This document shows positions 53,501 to 61,248 of a stretch of DNA of 64,000 nucleotides, piece after piece. Location of the stretch: positions 124,001-188,000 of the forward strand of contig JAUSCD010000015.1 of the NCBI GenBank assembly GCA_030651695.1. Reading direction: 5' to 3'. Source of the stretch: Pseudohongiella sp. GTDB lineage: Bacteria; Pseudomonadota; Gammaproteobacteria; Pseudomonadales; Pseudohongiellaceae. Made by a program: the position numbers and the translations under genes. The notes under the pieces were generated by a model that was not told where the DNA came from, ran no database searches, and was given only the letters and a program-made list of their open reading frames with translations. Within the stretch, counting starts at the first letter, position 1; each line of letters starts with the position of its first letter.

Positions 53501-54003
53501 CCGGCAACCGCATCAGAACCGTACAATGCAGAACCACCATCAGTCAGCACTTCCACGCGTTCGACCATCACCAGCGGTATGGTGTTGATATCAACAAACT
53601 CACCGCCGCTGCGGGTAACCGTAGCGGCAGAGACCTGGCGCTTGCCATTCACAAGAGTCAGCGTCGAGTTTTCACCAAGGTTACGCAGGTTGACGTTCGC
53701 GGTACCGGACAACGCGCCGCCTTCGCCTGAGCCTTCGTTGGTGAACGAGCCGGAGTTGATCTCAAGGTTTTTGATCACATCCCAGATCTGGGATGCGCCC
53801 TGCGCTTCTATTGACGATCTGTCAACGGTCGTTACCGGTGAGGGAGCATCCAGTGGGCTGCCCCGTAGATAGGAGCCAGTAATAACAACTTCTTCAATAT
53901 CGGTATTGGTACTGGCTTGTTGTGCAAACGCCGGTACGCAGGCCATGCCTGATATTACACCAAGCAGCAGTGCTTTTTTGCGGAAACCAGGTCTTGTCGA
54001 CAT
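50527..54003 (-). CDS. TonB-dependent outer-membrane receptor, tandem copy 2
   Basis: A 1158-aa paralogue of the genes on both sides. Signal peptide to A-F-A-Q (~28), I-E-E-V-V-I-T-G-S TonB-box-like segment, plug with the same G-S-A-L-Y-G-S-D-A-V-A-G motif, barrel with E-C-S-E-C and V-N-P-A-A-Y-Q-I-E-G-V-V-R-T. The C-terminus is L-Y-A-R-V-L-L-Q-L, ending in Leu rather than an aromatic residue. GAGGGGG Shine-Dalgarno precedes the ATG. It has its own terminator (50464) and an upstream element shared with copy 1, so it is probably transcribed alone. By eye it is closer to copy 3 than to copy 1. Confidence 0.93.
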   Translation of the reverse strand: MSTRPGFRKKALLLGVISGMACVPAFAQQASTNTDIEEVVITGSYLRGSPLDAPSPVTTVDRSSIEAQGASQIWDVIKNLEINSGSFTNEGSGEGGALSGTANVNLRNLGENSTLTLVNGKRQVSAATVTRSGGEFVDINTIPLVMVERVEVLTDGGSALYGSDAVAGAVNVIMRTEFEGLELYGDIQALDAARGKQDQTASAIWGWASDSGDTHLVLSAEAFRRDPVQVEYGRFYNENVEYTGTVGTLAGDVTQTMANPAFGSNINSAYINQAITARNVAEGGSANLILTDPLCSSLASADGTPFFTGTRTDRRGANGGACRERTDEWSFMTVGMERNSFAGAFNHTFNDKAEFYSFFQYSGSKIERADSGANGSRGPTVFLAAPGSHTGNPAFGGYGIGMSAELGYFAPSIGLARPTSVPNAPNRLANGGLNVPFYATVQRGNAPRQGGNSNVTDTETLGVQAGLKGEFYAMSDRRFNYDVSYSWSGTSFEQEYQTFQRDRAELAANGLGGANCTPNGVKDFNFRDAPGPFGGAVPTMWNVSNRAYYNGYTQTFFPGFVFTTRESLSLALTSNNHGKDGCMFYNPFLTQMSNPALANDPALMEWMNPTIKRADKRNKLGVMDAVLAGELMELRGGTAQFAVGAQYRMQNNASIAPEMNQPGLNAILGYAPGGAPNAYHYVSNNYECSECIFNYSNDRNVKAVFTELSLPLINNVETQFALRWESYGGRIGSEVTPKVAMSWRPIDTLLLRASYSQSFRAPNVGIVEEGLESSSNTFRDPLRNQGVRAGMLDVNNDNALPNFTYTLGGPAPDVGNEYADTYSTGFIWTPAGRLEGLSVNADFWRFELTDKVLPQPGISAISDELELFKQAAANPANYVLNGTIPATRTGAWAAMDQFTPCDPNALAAIWGTNPSTQSTPGGVTGYSNVTPGSRLDCVVNPAAYQIEGVVRTFGTNQGALTTTVLSTINAGKITADGVDLKVGYSWNNDMGRFRLGADFTHVRQYLLQDVPGLELGLLETGVFDAAGTTGDGNLVRSLPDNKGNISLSWMRNNHGAAVITRFIGSYQDLAYDNTYRTANDQVRAVMTRTISSYQSVDLQYNYTHQWANERLGTTVFTVGALDAFNASIPYREAGSINYDAGVFDGRGRRLYARVLLQL

Positions 54004-54054
54004 GGATGTTCCCCCTCGTGATTATTATTGTTGATAAGCATTCGATTGTCGTTC

Positions 54055-54089
54055 GCGCATCCTGCGACAGCAATTCGATACTACTCCGG
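54055..54089 (-). promoter_or_regulatory. Conserved 35-bp leader/promoter element before receptor copy 2
   Basis: Second copy of the element at 50262-50296 (33/35 identical), 52 bp before the ATG. A further shared word TTCCCTGTA-TTCCGG lies 20-30 bp upstream in both. It is absent from the region upstream of copy 3. Confidence 0.65.
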
Positions 54090-54304
54090 ATCAAGTTCCA
54101 TAACAGCGTCCGGAAATACAGGGAATCGAACCGACTCTAACCAATTGATCAGGTCAACGCAACTTAATTTGAATTGGTTCATAATTGAAGAAGCAGAGGG
54201 GTTAGCGGGTGTCACCGAAAGAAACAGCCCGCCAATTTTTGTACGATATCGGGACCAGATTGAAGTCAATTTCGGGGCTTATAACTGGCGCTGATAAGCC
54301 TTAT

Positions 54305-54337
54305 AAAAAAACCCGGTTTTTACGCCGGGTCTTTTTA
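54305..54337 (-). terminator. Intrinsic terminator of receptor copy 3
   Basis: On the minus strand, ACCCGG/CCGGGT stem (54311-54330) followed by TTTTTTTATAA, ~80 bp after the stop at 54417. A T-run on the other side makes it symmetrical. Confidence 0.8.
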
Positions 54338-54416
54338 TAGCGCACCTCTCATGGTGCCGGGTCACTATCGATTACAAACCGTTGGGATTCTTCCCGGCCT
54401 GCATCAACAGCGCTGA

Positions 54417-57400
54417 TCAAAGTTGCATCAGTACACGCGCATAGAGTCGGCGACCACGACCATCAAATACAGAGGCATCGTAGTTGATGGTGCCCGATTC
54501 ACGATAAGGGATGGTGGCGTTAAACGCGTCCAGAGCACCGACAGTGAAAATGGTTGTGCCAAATCTGTCATCAGCCCACTGCTGGGTATAGTTATATTGA
54601 ACATCTACACTCTGATAGCTGTTGATTTTCGGTTTCATAACTGCACGCACGGCATCATTGGCAGTACGGAAGGTATTGTCATAAGACAGATCGCGGTATG
54701 AGCCCACAAACCGGGTTGTAACGGATGCACTGTGTTGTGACTGCATCCAGCTGAGGCTTATGTTGCCTTTGTGATCTGGCAATGACCGTACCAGGTTACC
54801 GTCTCCGGTTGTGCCAGCCGCGTCAAATACACCAGTTTCCAGCAGACCAAGCTCAAGACCGGGAACATTCTTCAGCAGATACTGACGGACATGTGTGTAA
54901 TCAGCAGATGCGCGGAAACGGCCCACATCTGTCTGCCATCCGTACGATACTTTCAGGTCGATACCGTCAGCAGTAATTTCGCCGGCGTTAATGGCCTTCA
55001 GCTGAGTAGTGGTCAAACCGGCCTGATTGCTGCCGAAAGATCGCACCACACCGTCAACGGTGTAGGCCGCAGGATTAACAACGCAGTCCAGACGCGAGCC
55101 CGGAATGACTGCGCTGTAACCGGTCACCCCACCCGGCGTTGACTGCGTTGCAGGATCTGTTCCCCACTGTGCAGCCAGAGCATTCGGATCACAGGGAGTA
55201 TACTGATCCAGTGTCGCCCAGCCGCCAGTGCGGGTGGAAGGAATAGTACCGTTCAGAATGTAATTGGCCGGATTTGCGGCAGCTGCCGTAAATGCATCCA
55301 GCTCGCCGGCGATGGCGGAAATACCTGGCTGCGGCAGAACTTTGTCAGTCAGCTCGAACCGCCAGATGTCCGCTGTCACACTCAGACCGTCCAGTGTACC
55401 GGACGGCGTCCAGACAAATCCGGTGCTATAAGTATCAGCATACTCGTTACCAACATCCGGAGCCGGAGCACCCAGTGTATAAGTTGAGTTTGGCAGTGCA
55501 TTGTCATTGCTGATTGGCAGCAGGCCTGCGCGTACAGCCTGGTTACGCAATGGATCGCGGAAAGTATTGGTAGCCGCTTCCAGACCTTCCAGCACGATAC
55601 CTGAGTTGGGTGCGCGGAATGACTGCGAATATGAACCCCGGAACAGAATGTCGTCACTTGCGCGCCAGCTCATGGCAATCTTGGGTGTCAGCTCACCGCC
55701 GATATTGCCGCCGTATTCCTCATAACGCAGCGCCAGCTGGGTTTCGATATTGGTCCAGAATGGCAGCGAAAGTTCACCAAATACAGATTTTACATCACGC
55801 GTGTTGTCGTAGTTGAACGCACACTGCGAACACTCAAAATTGTTACTGACGTAGTGGAACGCATCAGGAGCTCCACCTGGCGCGTAACTCAGAATCGCGC
55901 TCGGGATACCCGGCTCGTTTTGCACAGGTGCAATCGACTTGTTGTTCTGCTCACGATACTGGCCGCCGAACGCAAACTGCGCCATACCGCCGCGCAACTC
56001 GGTCAGCTCACCGGAAATAACCGCATCAATAACAGCCAGCTTGTTGCGCCTGTCCGAGCGCTTCACGATGGGGTTCATCCACTCGATTAACTCAGGAGAG
56101 TTAGCCAGAGAAGGGTTGGTCATCGCTGTCAGGAACGGGTTAAAGAACTGACATCCATTCTGTCCGTGGTTGTTACTGGTCAGCGCCAGAGAAATACTTT
56201 CTCTGGTGGTAAATACAAACCCGGGGAAAAAAGTCTGTGTATAGCCGTTATAGTACGCAGCGTTGCTCGCATTCCAGATGGTTGGCAACGCGCCGCCGAG
56301 AGGACCCGGCTCGTCACGGAAATTGAAGTCGCTGATCCCATTCGGAGTACAGTTCGGACCACCAAGTCCGTTTGCCGCAAGTTCAGCACGGTCACGCTGG
56401 AAGGTCCTGTACTTCTGCTCAAAACTGGTTCCGCTCCATGACAGACTCACGTCGTAGTTGAAACGACGATCGCTGAGCGCGTAGAACTCACCCTTTAACC
56501 CGGCCTGAACACCCAGGGTTTCTGTGTCAGTTACATTGTCATTACCACCTGTCCGGGGAGTATTTCCGGCATTAACGGGGTTGTGAAAAGGCACGTTCAG
56601 ACCGCCGTTCGCCAATGCAACAGGCGCATTCGGGATGCTGGTGGGACGCGCCAGTCCGGCTTTACCCGCATAATACCCCAGCTCCGCGGTCTGCCCGATG
56701 GCGTAGCCGCCCCAGGCTGGATTACCCGCGTGCGATCCCGGAGCTGCCAGGAATACTGTCGGGCCACGTGACACATTCGAGCCGGAATCGGCGCGTTGAA
56801 TCTTGGTGCCTGAATATTGAAAGAAGGAATAGAATTCTGCTTTCTGGCTGAATACATGGTTAAACGCGCCAGCAAAACTGTCTCGCTCCGTACCCACCTG
56901 CATGAAATTCCACTGATCGGTAAATTCGCGACAAACGCCACCGTTGGAACCGCGCTGATCAGTTCGCGTACCGGTGAAGAACGGCGTGCCATCTGCAGAT
57001 GTGAGACCAAAACATTGAGGATCAGTCAGCACCTGAGTTGAGTTACCACCTTCAGCAATATTCTGGGCAGTAACGGCGTTGTTGATAAACGCAGGGTTGA
57101 TGCGCGAACCAAACTGAGGGTTCGCCATCGTCGCACTGATATTGCCTGCAACCGAACCCACCTGACCCGAGTATTCAACGTTTTCGTTGTAAAAACGCCC
57201 GAATTCCACAGCAACCGGATCTCGACGGAAAGCTTCAGCAGACAATACAAAGTGGGTATTGCCACTGTCGCTGGCCCAGCCCCAGATTGCACTGACAGTC
57301 TGGTCCTGTTTGCCCAGCGCAGACTCAAGTGCCTGCACATCGCCATAAATTTCCAGGCCTTCAAAATCGGTACGCATGATCACGTTGACCACACCGGCTA

Positions 57401-57896
57401 CCGCATCAGAACCATAAAGAGCTGAGCCGCCATCGGTCAGTACCTCAACGCGCTCTACCATCACCAGAGGGATAGTGTTGATATCGACAAATTCACCACC
57501 GCTGCGGGTGGTAGTAGCGGCAGACACCTGGCGCTTGCCATTGATCAGTGTCAGTGTGGAGTTTTCACCGAGATTACGCAGATTCACGTTGGCAGTTCCT
57601 GAAAGCGCGTCGCCTTCTCCTGCCCCTTCGTTGGTAAATGAACCGGAATTGATTTCCAGATTTTTGATGACGTCCCAGACCTGAGCGGCTCCCTGGGCTT
57701 CTATCGTTGATCTGGTGACGGTTGTTACCGGTGATGGCGCGTCAAGCGCGCTTCCTCTGATGTAGGAACCGGTGACAAGAACTTCCTCAATCTCTCCCTG
57801 ATTTGTTTGCTGTGCGCTGACAGGGAAACAAGCCATTGCTGTCATGACCCCGATAAACATGCGGGATCTCTTCATCTCTCCAAGCCATCTGGACAT
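54417..57896 (-). CDS. TonB-dependent outer-membrane receptor, tandem copy 3
   Basis: 1159 aa from the start at 57896, chosen because AGAGAGG lies 6 bases before it; the frame continues upstream to 58019 without a ribosome site. Signal peptide to V-S-A-Q, I-E-E-V-L-V-T-G-S TonB-box-like segment, plug with G-S-A-L-Y-G-S-D-A-V-A-G-V-V-N, barrel with E-C-S-Q-C, C-terminus L-Y-A-R-V-L-M-Q-L (Leu-ending). Close to copy 2 over most of its length, including V-N-P-A-A-Y-T-V-D-G-V-V-R-S near the C-terminus. Substrate unknown. Confidence 0.93.
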   Translation of the reverse strand: MSRWLGEMKRSRMFIGVMTAMACFPVSAQQTNQGEIEEVLVTGSYIRGSALDAPSPVTTVTRSTIEAQGAAQVWDVIKNLEINSGSFTNEGAGEGDALSGTANVNLRNLGENSTLTLINGKRQVSAATTTRSGGEFVDINTIPLVMVERVEVLTDGGSALYGSDAVAGVVNVIMRTDFEGLEIYGDVQALESALGKQDQTVSAIWGWASDSGNTHFVLSAEAFRRDPVAVEFGRFYNENVEYSGQVGSVAGNISATMANPQFGSRINPAFINNAVTAQNIAEGGNSTQVLTDPQCFGLTSADGTPFFTGTRTDQRGSNGGVCREFTDQWNFMQVGTERDSFAGAFNHVFSQKAEFYSFFQYSGTKIQRADSGSNVSRGPTVFLAAPGSHAGNPAWGGYAIGQTAELGYYAGKAGLARPTSIPNAPVALANGGLNVPFHNPVNAGNTPRTGGNDNVTDTETLGVQAGLKGEFYALSDRRFNYDVSLSWSGTSFEQKYRTFQRDRAELAANGLGGPNCTPNGISDFNFRDEPGPLGGALPTIWNASNAAYYNGYTQTFFPGFVFTTRESISLALTSNNHGQNGCQFFNPFLTAMTNPSLANSPELIEWMNPIVKRSDRRNKLAVIDAVISGELTELRGGMAQFAFGGQYREQNNKSIAPVQNEPGIPSAILSYAPGGAPDAFHYVSNNFECSQCAFNYDNTRDVKSVFGELSLPFWTNIETQLALRYEEYGGNIGGELTPKIAMSWRASDDILFRGSYSQSFRAPNSGIVLEGLEAATNTFRDPLRNQAVRAGLLPISNDNALPNSTYTLGAPAPDVGNEYADTYSTGFVWTPSGTLDGLSVTADIWRFELTDKVLPQPGISAIAGELDAFTAAAANPANYILNGTIPSTRTGGWATLDQYTPCDPNALAAQWGTDPATQSTPGGVTGYSAVIPGSRLDCVVNPAAYTVDGVVRSFGSNQAGLTTTQLKAINAGEITADGIDLKVSYGWQTDVGRFRASADYTHVRQYLLKNVPGLELGLLETGVFDAAGTTGDGNLVRSLPDHKGNISLSWMQSQHSASVTTRFVGSYRDLSYDNTFRTANDAVRAVMKPKINSYQSVDVQYNYTQQWADDRFGTTIFTVGALDAFNATIPYRESGTINYDASVFDGRGRRLYARVLMQL

Positions 57897-58199
57897 GGTA
57901 AACCTCTCTTGATTGTTCTTATGTAAAATGCCATGACTACGGTTACATGCTGCTGATTTTTTCCAGCCGATCGGTAACGACTCCATGTGTCCGGCCAGCA
58001 ACAGGCAGAGAAAAGACACACGGTACTTCTACGAAAAGCAGGGCAACCATAGCCAATGGTACCCGTCATTGCAAACGGCTTGTCGCTGAGCGCACTCAGC
58101 CTGTCTGAAATAAGAATGGCAAATGCAACTTATCAATTTCGCTGATAGCACGAATCTGATTTTCAGTGATGGCACTTACATCTGTTATAGTCATTGTCT
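57897..58199. other. Divergent promoter region of receptor copy 3 and the DUF945-like gene
   Basis: 303 bp. TGTTATAGT at 58183-58191 is an extended -10 that would start transcription about at the ATG of the DUF945-like gene. For the receptor only the Shine-Dalgarno is clear; the 35-bp element of copies 1 and 2 is missing. Confidence 0.5.
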
Positions 58200-58877
58200 A
58201 TGAAAAATCTGCAACAATTTCTCAGACGCTCGCGCATTGTGTTGGGTCTGGTGGCAACGCTGGTATTTTTTCTCACCGTACTGCTACCGCCTGCACTGGG
58301 CATGCTGACACGACAGGCAATTGTCGATCGCGTAAGCGAATGGCAGGGCACGTCACTTGCCGAATTTAACATCGAATCGATAAATACCGGCACCATCCGC
58401 GCGGGGTGGTTCCGCAGTGAAATACACATCAGTGCCAACGGAACGTTTTTGTCCGCCGACGGGCGCACAAGCGCCACACGCAGGGGTATCCTGCATATCA
58501 ATCACGGGCCGGTAATCTGGCATCTGTCAGACACACTAATGGCGCTGGCCGATATTCAGCTGCTGCCTCTGGTCAGCAGCGCTGATACAGCCCGGCATTT
58601 TTCTGGTTCCGCAATTGTGCAGCTGACATCCGGCCTCCGGCTTCAACTCAGGGCGATTGCCGGAATTCATGCTTCGGGCGGCGAACACTGGCTGGAACTG
58701 CAGCAGAGCTCTCCATTACTGTCCATCGCAGGAGCCAGGTCCGGACGGCTATGGCTGGACATGGATATAAAGGCACTCACCAACGCAGGCATGAGCCAGC
58801 AAGTGGAGCGATGGCGGCTAAATGAGTCAGCCCGAACGAGCAATAACAGGCTTTTGTTCTCCACAGCCCTTCAGTAG
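58200..58877 (+). CDS. DUF945/YdgA-like membrane-anchored protein (tentative)
   Basis: A 225-aa protein with one N-terminal membrane segment (residues ~12-35, L-V-A-T-L-V-F-F-L-T-V-L-L-P-P) followed by a periplasmic region with S-E-W-Q-G-T-S-L-A-E-F and R-A-G-W-F-R-S, reminiscent of DUF945 proteins. It is shorter than E. coli YdgA. The start at 58200 is chosen over a TTG six bases upstream. There is no Shine-Dalgarno, and an extended -10 lies so close that the mRNA may be leaderless. The next gene starts 42 bp later and could be co-transcribed. Confidence 0.6.
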   Translation: MKNLQQFLRRSRIVLGLVATLVFFLTVLLPPALGMLTRQAIVDRVSEWQGTSLAEFNIESINTGTIRAGWFRSEIHISANGTFLSADGRTSATRRGILHINHGPVIWHLSDTLMALADIQLLPLVSSADTARHFSGSAIVQLTSGLRLQLRAIAGIHASGGEHWLELQQSSPLLSIAGARSGRLWLDMDIKALTNAGMSQQVERWRLNESARTSNNRLLFSTALQ

Positions 58878-58919
58878 GCTAGAATAGGGCCCCCTACCAA
58901 ACTCCAGGCCAAATACGAA

Positions 58920-61082
58920 GTGTCCTCAATGAAGCCCCGTCATCTGTTCTCCTATCCCAAATATTGGGCCGAGTGTTATGGCACTGCGCCGTATCTCCCC
59001 ATGTCACGCGCCGAAATGGACGAATTGGGCTGGGATAGCTGCGATATCATTATCGTAACGGCGGACGCCTATGTAGACCACCCGAGTTTCGGTATGGCTG
59101 TGGTTGGCCGTCTTCTTGAAGCCCAGGGCTTTCGTGTTGGCATTATTGCGCAGCCGGCCTGGGACAGCGCCGAACCATTCAAGGTGCTGGGCGAACCGAA
59201 CCTGTTTTTTGGGGTGACCGGCGGCAATATGGATTCGCTGATCAACCGTTATACCGCTGATCTGCGTATTCGTAACGACGATGCCTACACCCCCAATGCT
59301 GAAGCAGGCAAACGTCCTGATCGTTCGGTGATTGTGTACAGTCAGCGTTGCCGCGAAGCGTATTACAAAACCCCTATAGTCATTGGTGGCATCGAAGCCA
59401 GTCTGCGCCGGATTGCTCAGTACGACTACTGGAGCGACCAGGTTCGTCAGTCTGTGTTGATCGACTCCAATGCCGACATCCTGCTTTACGGCAACGCCGA
59501 ACGCGCTCTGGTTGAAGTCGCGCATCAGATTGCCGCCGGCCGATCGCTGGATCAGATGACAGATTTGCGTGGAACCGCCATTGTGCGCCGCTCTGTGCCT
59601 GCGGGCTGGACAGAAATCGACTCCACCCGGATCGATTGGCCAGGCAAGATTGAACAGATACCCAACCCTTACGATGTGCCGCATGACCAGATCAGCGAGC
59701 CGGATGCACGCAAACACCGCGAGTCGTCCGAAGCCAAAAGCGCCGATCCGGATGTTTCGGCGGTCAGAATCATCCCGCTGCCATTACATCGCAAATTCGA
59801 CAGCGATCCGGATAAAACCTATATCCGACTGCCGTCTTACACCAAGGTGAAAAATGATCCGGCGTTGTACGCCCATGCCTCGCGTGTGCTGCACCAGGAA
59901 GCCAACCCCTATAACGCCAAACCGCTGGTACAGAAACACGGCACACTGGAAGTGTGGGTCAACACCCCGCCTATTCCACTTGAAACCGATGAAATGGACG
60001 GTGTATTTGACCTGGCCTATCAACGCAGACCGCATCCTTCTTATGGCAATGCGCGCATTCCCGCCTATGACATGATCAAGACCTCGGTCAACATCATGCG
60101 TGGCTGTTTTGGCGGCTGCACCTTCTGTTCGATCACCGAGCACGAAGGCCGGATTATCCAGAGTCGTTCGGAAGAATCGATTCTGAAAGAGATAGAAAAA
60201 ATCCGCGACATGGTCCCCGGCTTTACCGGCACCATCTCTGATCTGGGCGGCCCTACCGCCAATATGTACAAGCTGAATTGCAAATCGCACGATATTCAGA
60301 AGAACTGCAAACGCCTGTCGTGCGTTTACCCGACCATCTGCCAGCACTTGAACACCGATCACAGCCCGACCACGCAGCTGTACCGCAAGGCGCGCGCGAT
60401 CCCGGGCGTAAAAAACGTGGCTATTGCCTCTGGCCTGCGTTACGACCTGGCACTGAAAGATCCGGAGTATGTGGAAGAGCTGGTGACTCACCATGTGGGT
60501 GGTTACCTGAAGATAGCGCCCGAACACAGCGAAGACGACACGCTGTCCAAGATGATGAAACCCAGCATCAGCTCATACGATGAATTTAAAAAGATGTTTG
60601 ATCACTTCTCGGCCAAGGCCGGGAAAAAGCAGTACCTGATTCCCTACTTTATTGCCGCCCACCCGGGCTCAGACAATAAGGACATGATGAATCTGGCACT
60701 GTGGTTAAAGAAACACAAATTCCGTCCCGATCAGGTGCAGACCTTCTACCCATCGCCGATGGCGCTGGCGACGGCCATGTACTATTCCGGCAAAAATCCG
60801 CTCAAGAAAGTAACTTACAAGAGCGAAACCGTCGATTCCTGCAAGGACATTGAGCAACGCCGTATCCAGAAGGCTTTTCTGCGTTATCACGACGAAAAGA
60901 ACTGGCCCATGCTTCGCAAGGCTCTGAAGGATATGGGTCGCGAAGACCTGATTGGCACAGGACCGCAACATCTGGTACCGCCCGACCGACCAGGTCGGGG
61001 CCCTCATCGCCCGCCTGTAAAACCCTTGAAACAGCGCCCCGGCATGAAAGCCGCAGGCAAACCACGCGGAGCCCACTCCTGA
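58920..61082 (+). CDS. ygiQ: YgiQ-family radical SAM protein
   Basis: A 720-aa protein. The N-terminal ~350 residues carry the UPF0313/YgiQ domain ([34 protein letters not shown]). The radical SAM cluster is C-F-G-G-C-T-F-C at residues 396-403. A Pro/Lys-rich basic tail follows residue ~680. The 4Fe-4S/SAM enzyme's substrate is still not established for the family. The start is GTG at 58920, or ATG at 58929; E. coli YgiQ aligns with either. Confidence 0.95.
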   Translation: MSSMKPRHLFSYPKYWAECYGTAPYLPMSRAEMDELGWDSCDIIIVTADAYVDHPSFGMAVVGRLLEAQGFRVGIIAQPAWDSAEPFKVLGEPNLFFGVTGGNMDSLINRYTADLRIRNDDAYTPNAEAGKRPDRSVIVYSQRCREAYYKTPIVIGGIEASLRRIAQYDYWSDQVRQSVLIDSNADILLYGNAERALVEVAHQIAAGRSLDQMTDLRGTAIVRRSVPAGWTEIDSTRIDWPGKIEQIPNPYDVPHDQISEPDARKHRESSEAKSADPDVSAVRIIPLPLHRKFDSDPDKTYIRLPSYTKVKNDPALYAHASRVLHQEANPYNAKPLVQKHGTLEVWVNTPPIPLETDEMDGVFDLAYQRRPHPSYGNARIPAYDMIKTSVNIMRGCFGGCTFCSITEHEGRIIQSRSEESILKEIEKIRDMVPGFTGTISDLGGPTANMYKLNCKSHDIQKNCKRLSCVYPTICQHLNTDHSPTTQLYRKARAIPGVKNVAIASGLRYDLALKDPEYVEELVTHHVGGYLKIAPEHSEDDTLSKMMKPSISSYDEFKKMFDHFSAKAGKKQYLIPYFIAAHPGSDNKDMMNLALWLKKHKFRPDQVQTFYPSPMALATAMYYSGKNPLKKVTYKSETVDSCKDIEQRRIQKAFLRYHDEKNWPMLRKALKDMGREDLIGTGPQHLVPPDRPGRGPHRPPVKPLKQRPGMKAAGKPRGAHS

Positions 61083-61133
61083 GCGCCGCTATGGTCGCTT
61101 GCGAATCCTAACCTGAAACTAAACGAGATAAAT

Positions 61134-61177
61134 AATAAGAATCATTATTTGACGATAATGATTCTTATTTGTAGAAT
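61134..61177 (+). promoter_or_regulatory. Fur-box promoter of the FecA-like receptor
   Basis: Perfect 15-bp inverted repeat AATAAGAATCATTAT / ATAATGATTCTTATT (61134-61148, 61155-61169) with a 6-bp spacer, matching overlapping Fur boxes. The spacer is TTGACG, which forms a -35 with TAGAAT at 61172-61177 (17-bp spacing), so Fur binding would block RNA polymerase. Confidence 0.9.
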
Positions 61178-61248
61178 GCCCGGCAATTGATCAAGAGGTC
61201 ATCACCTCCTCTGCCATTTCCACAAACGTTTTATCGGGGATTCTATAA

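Noticed and set aside
59004-60527. Two long minus-strand ORFs (237 and 247 aa) inside ygiQ
   Set aside because: Shadows of the YgiQ frame; no recognisable domain and no expression signals.
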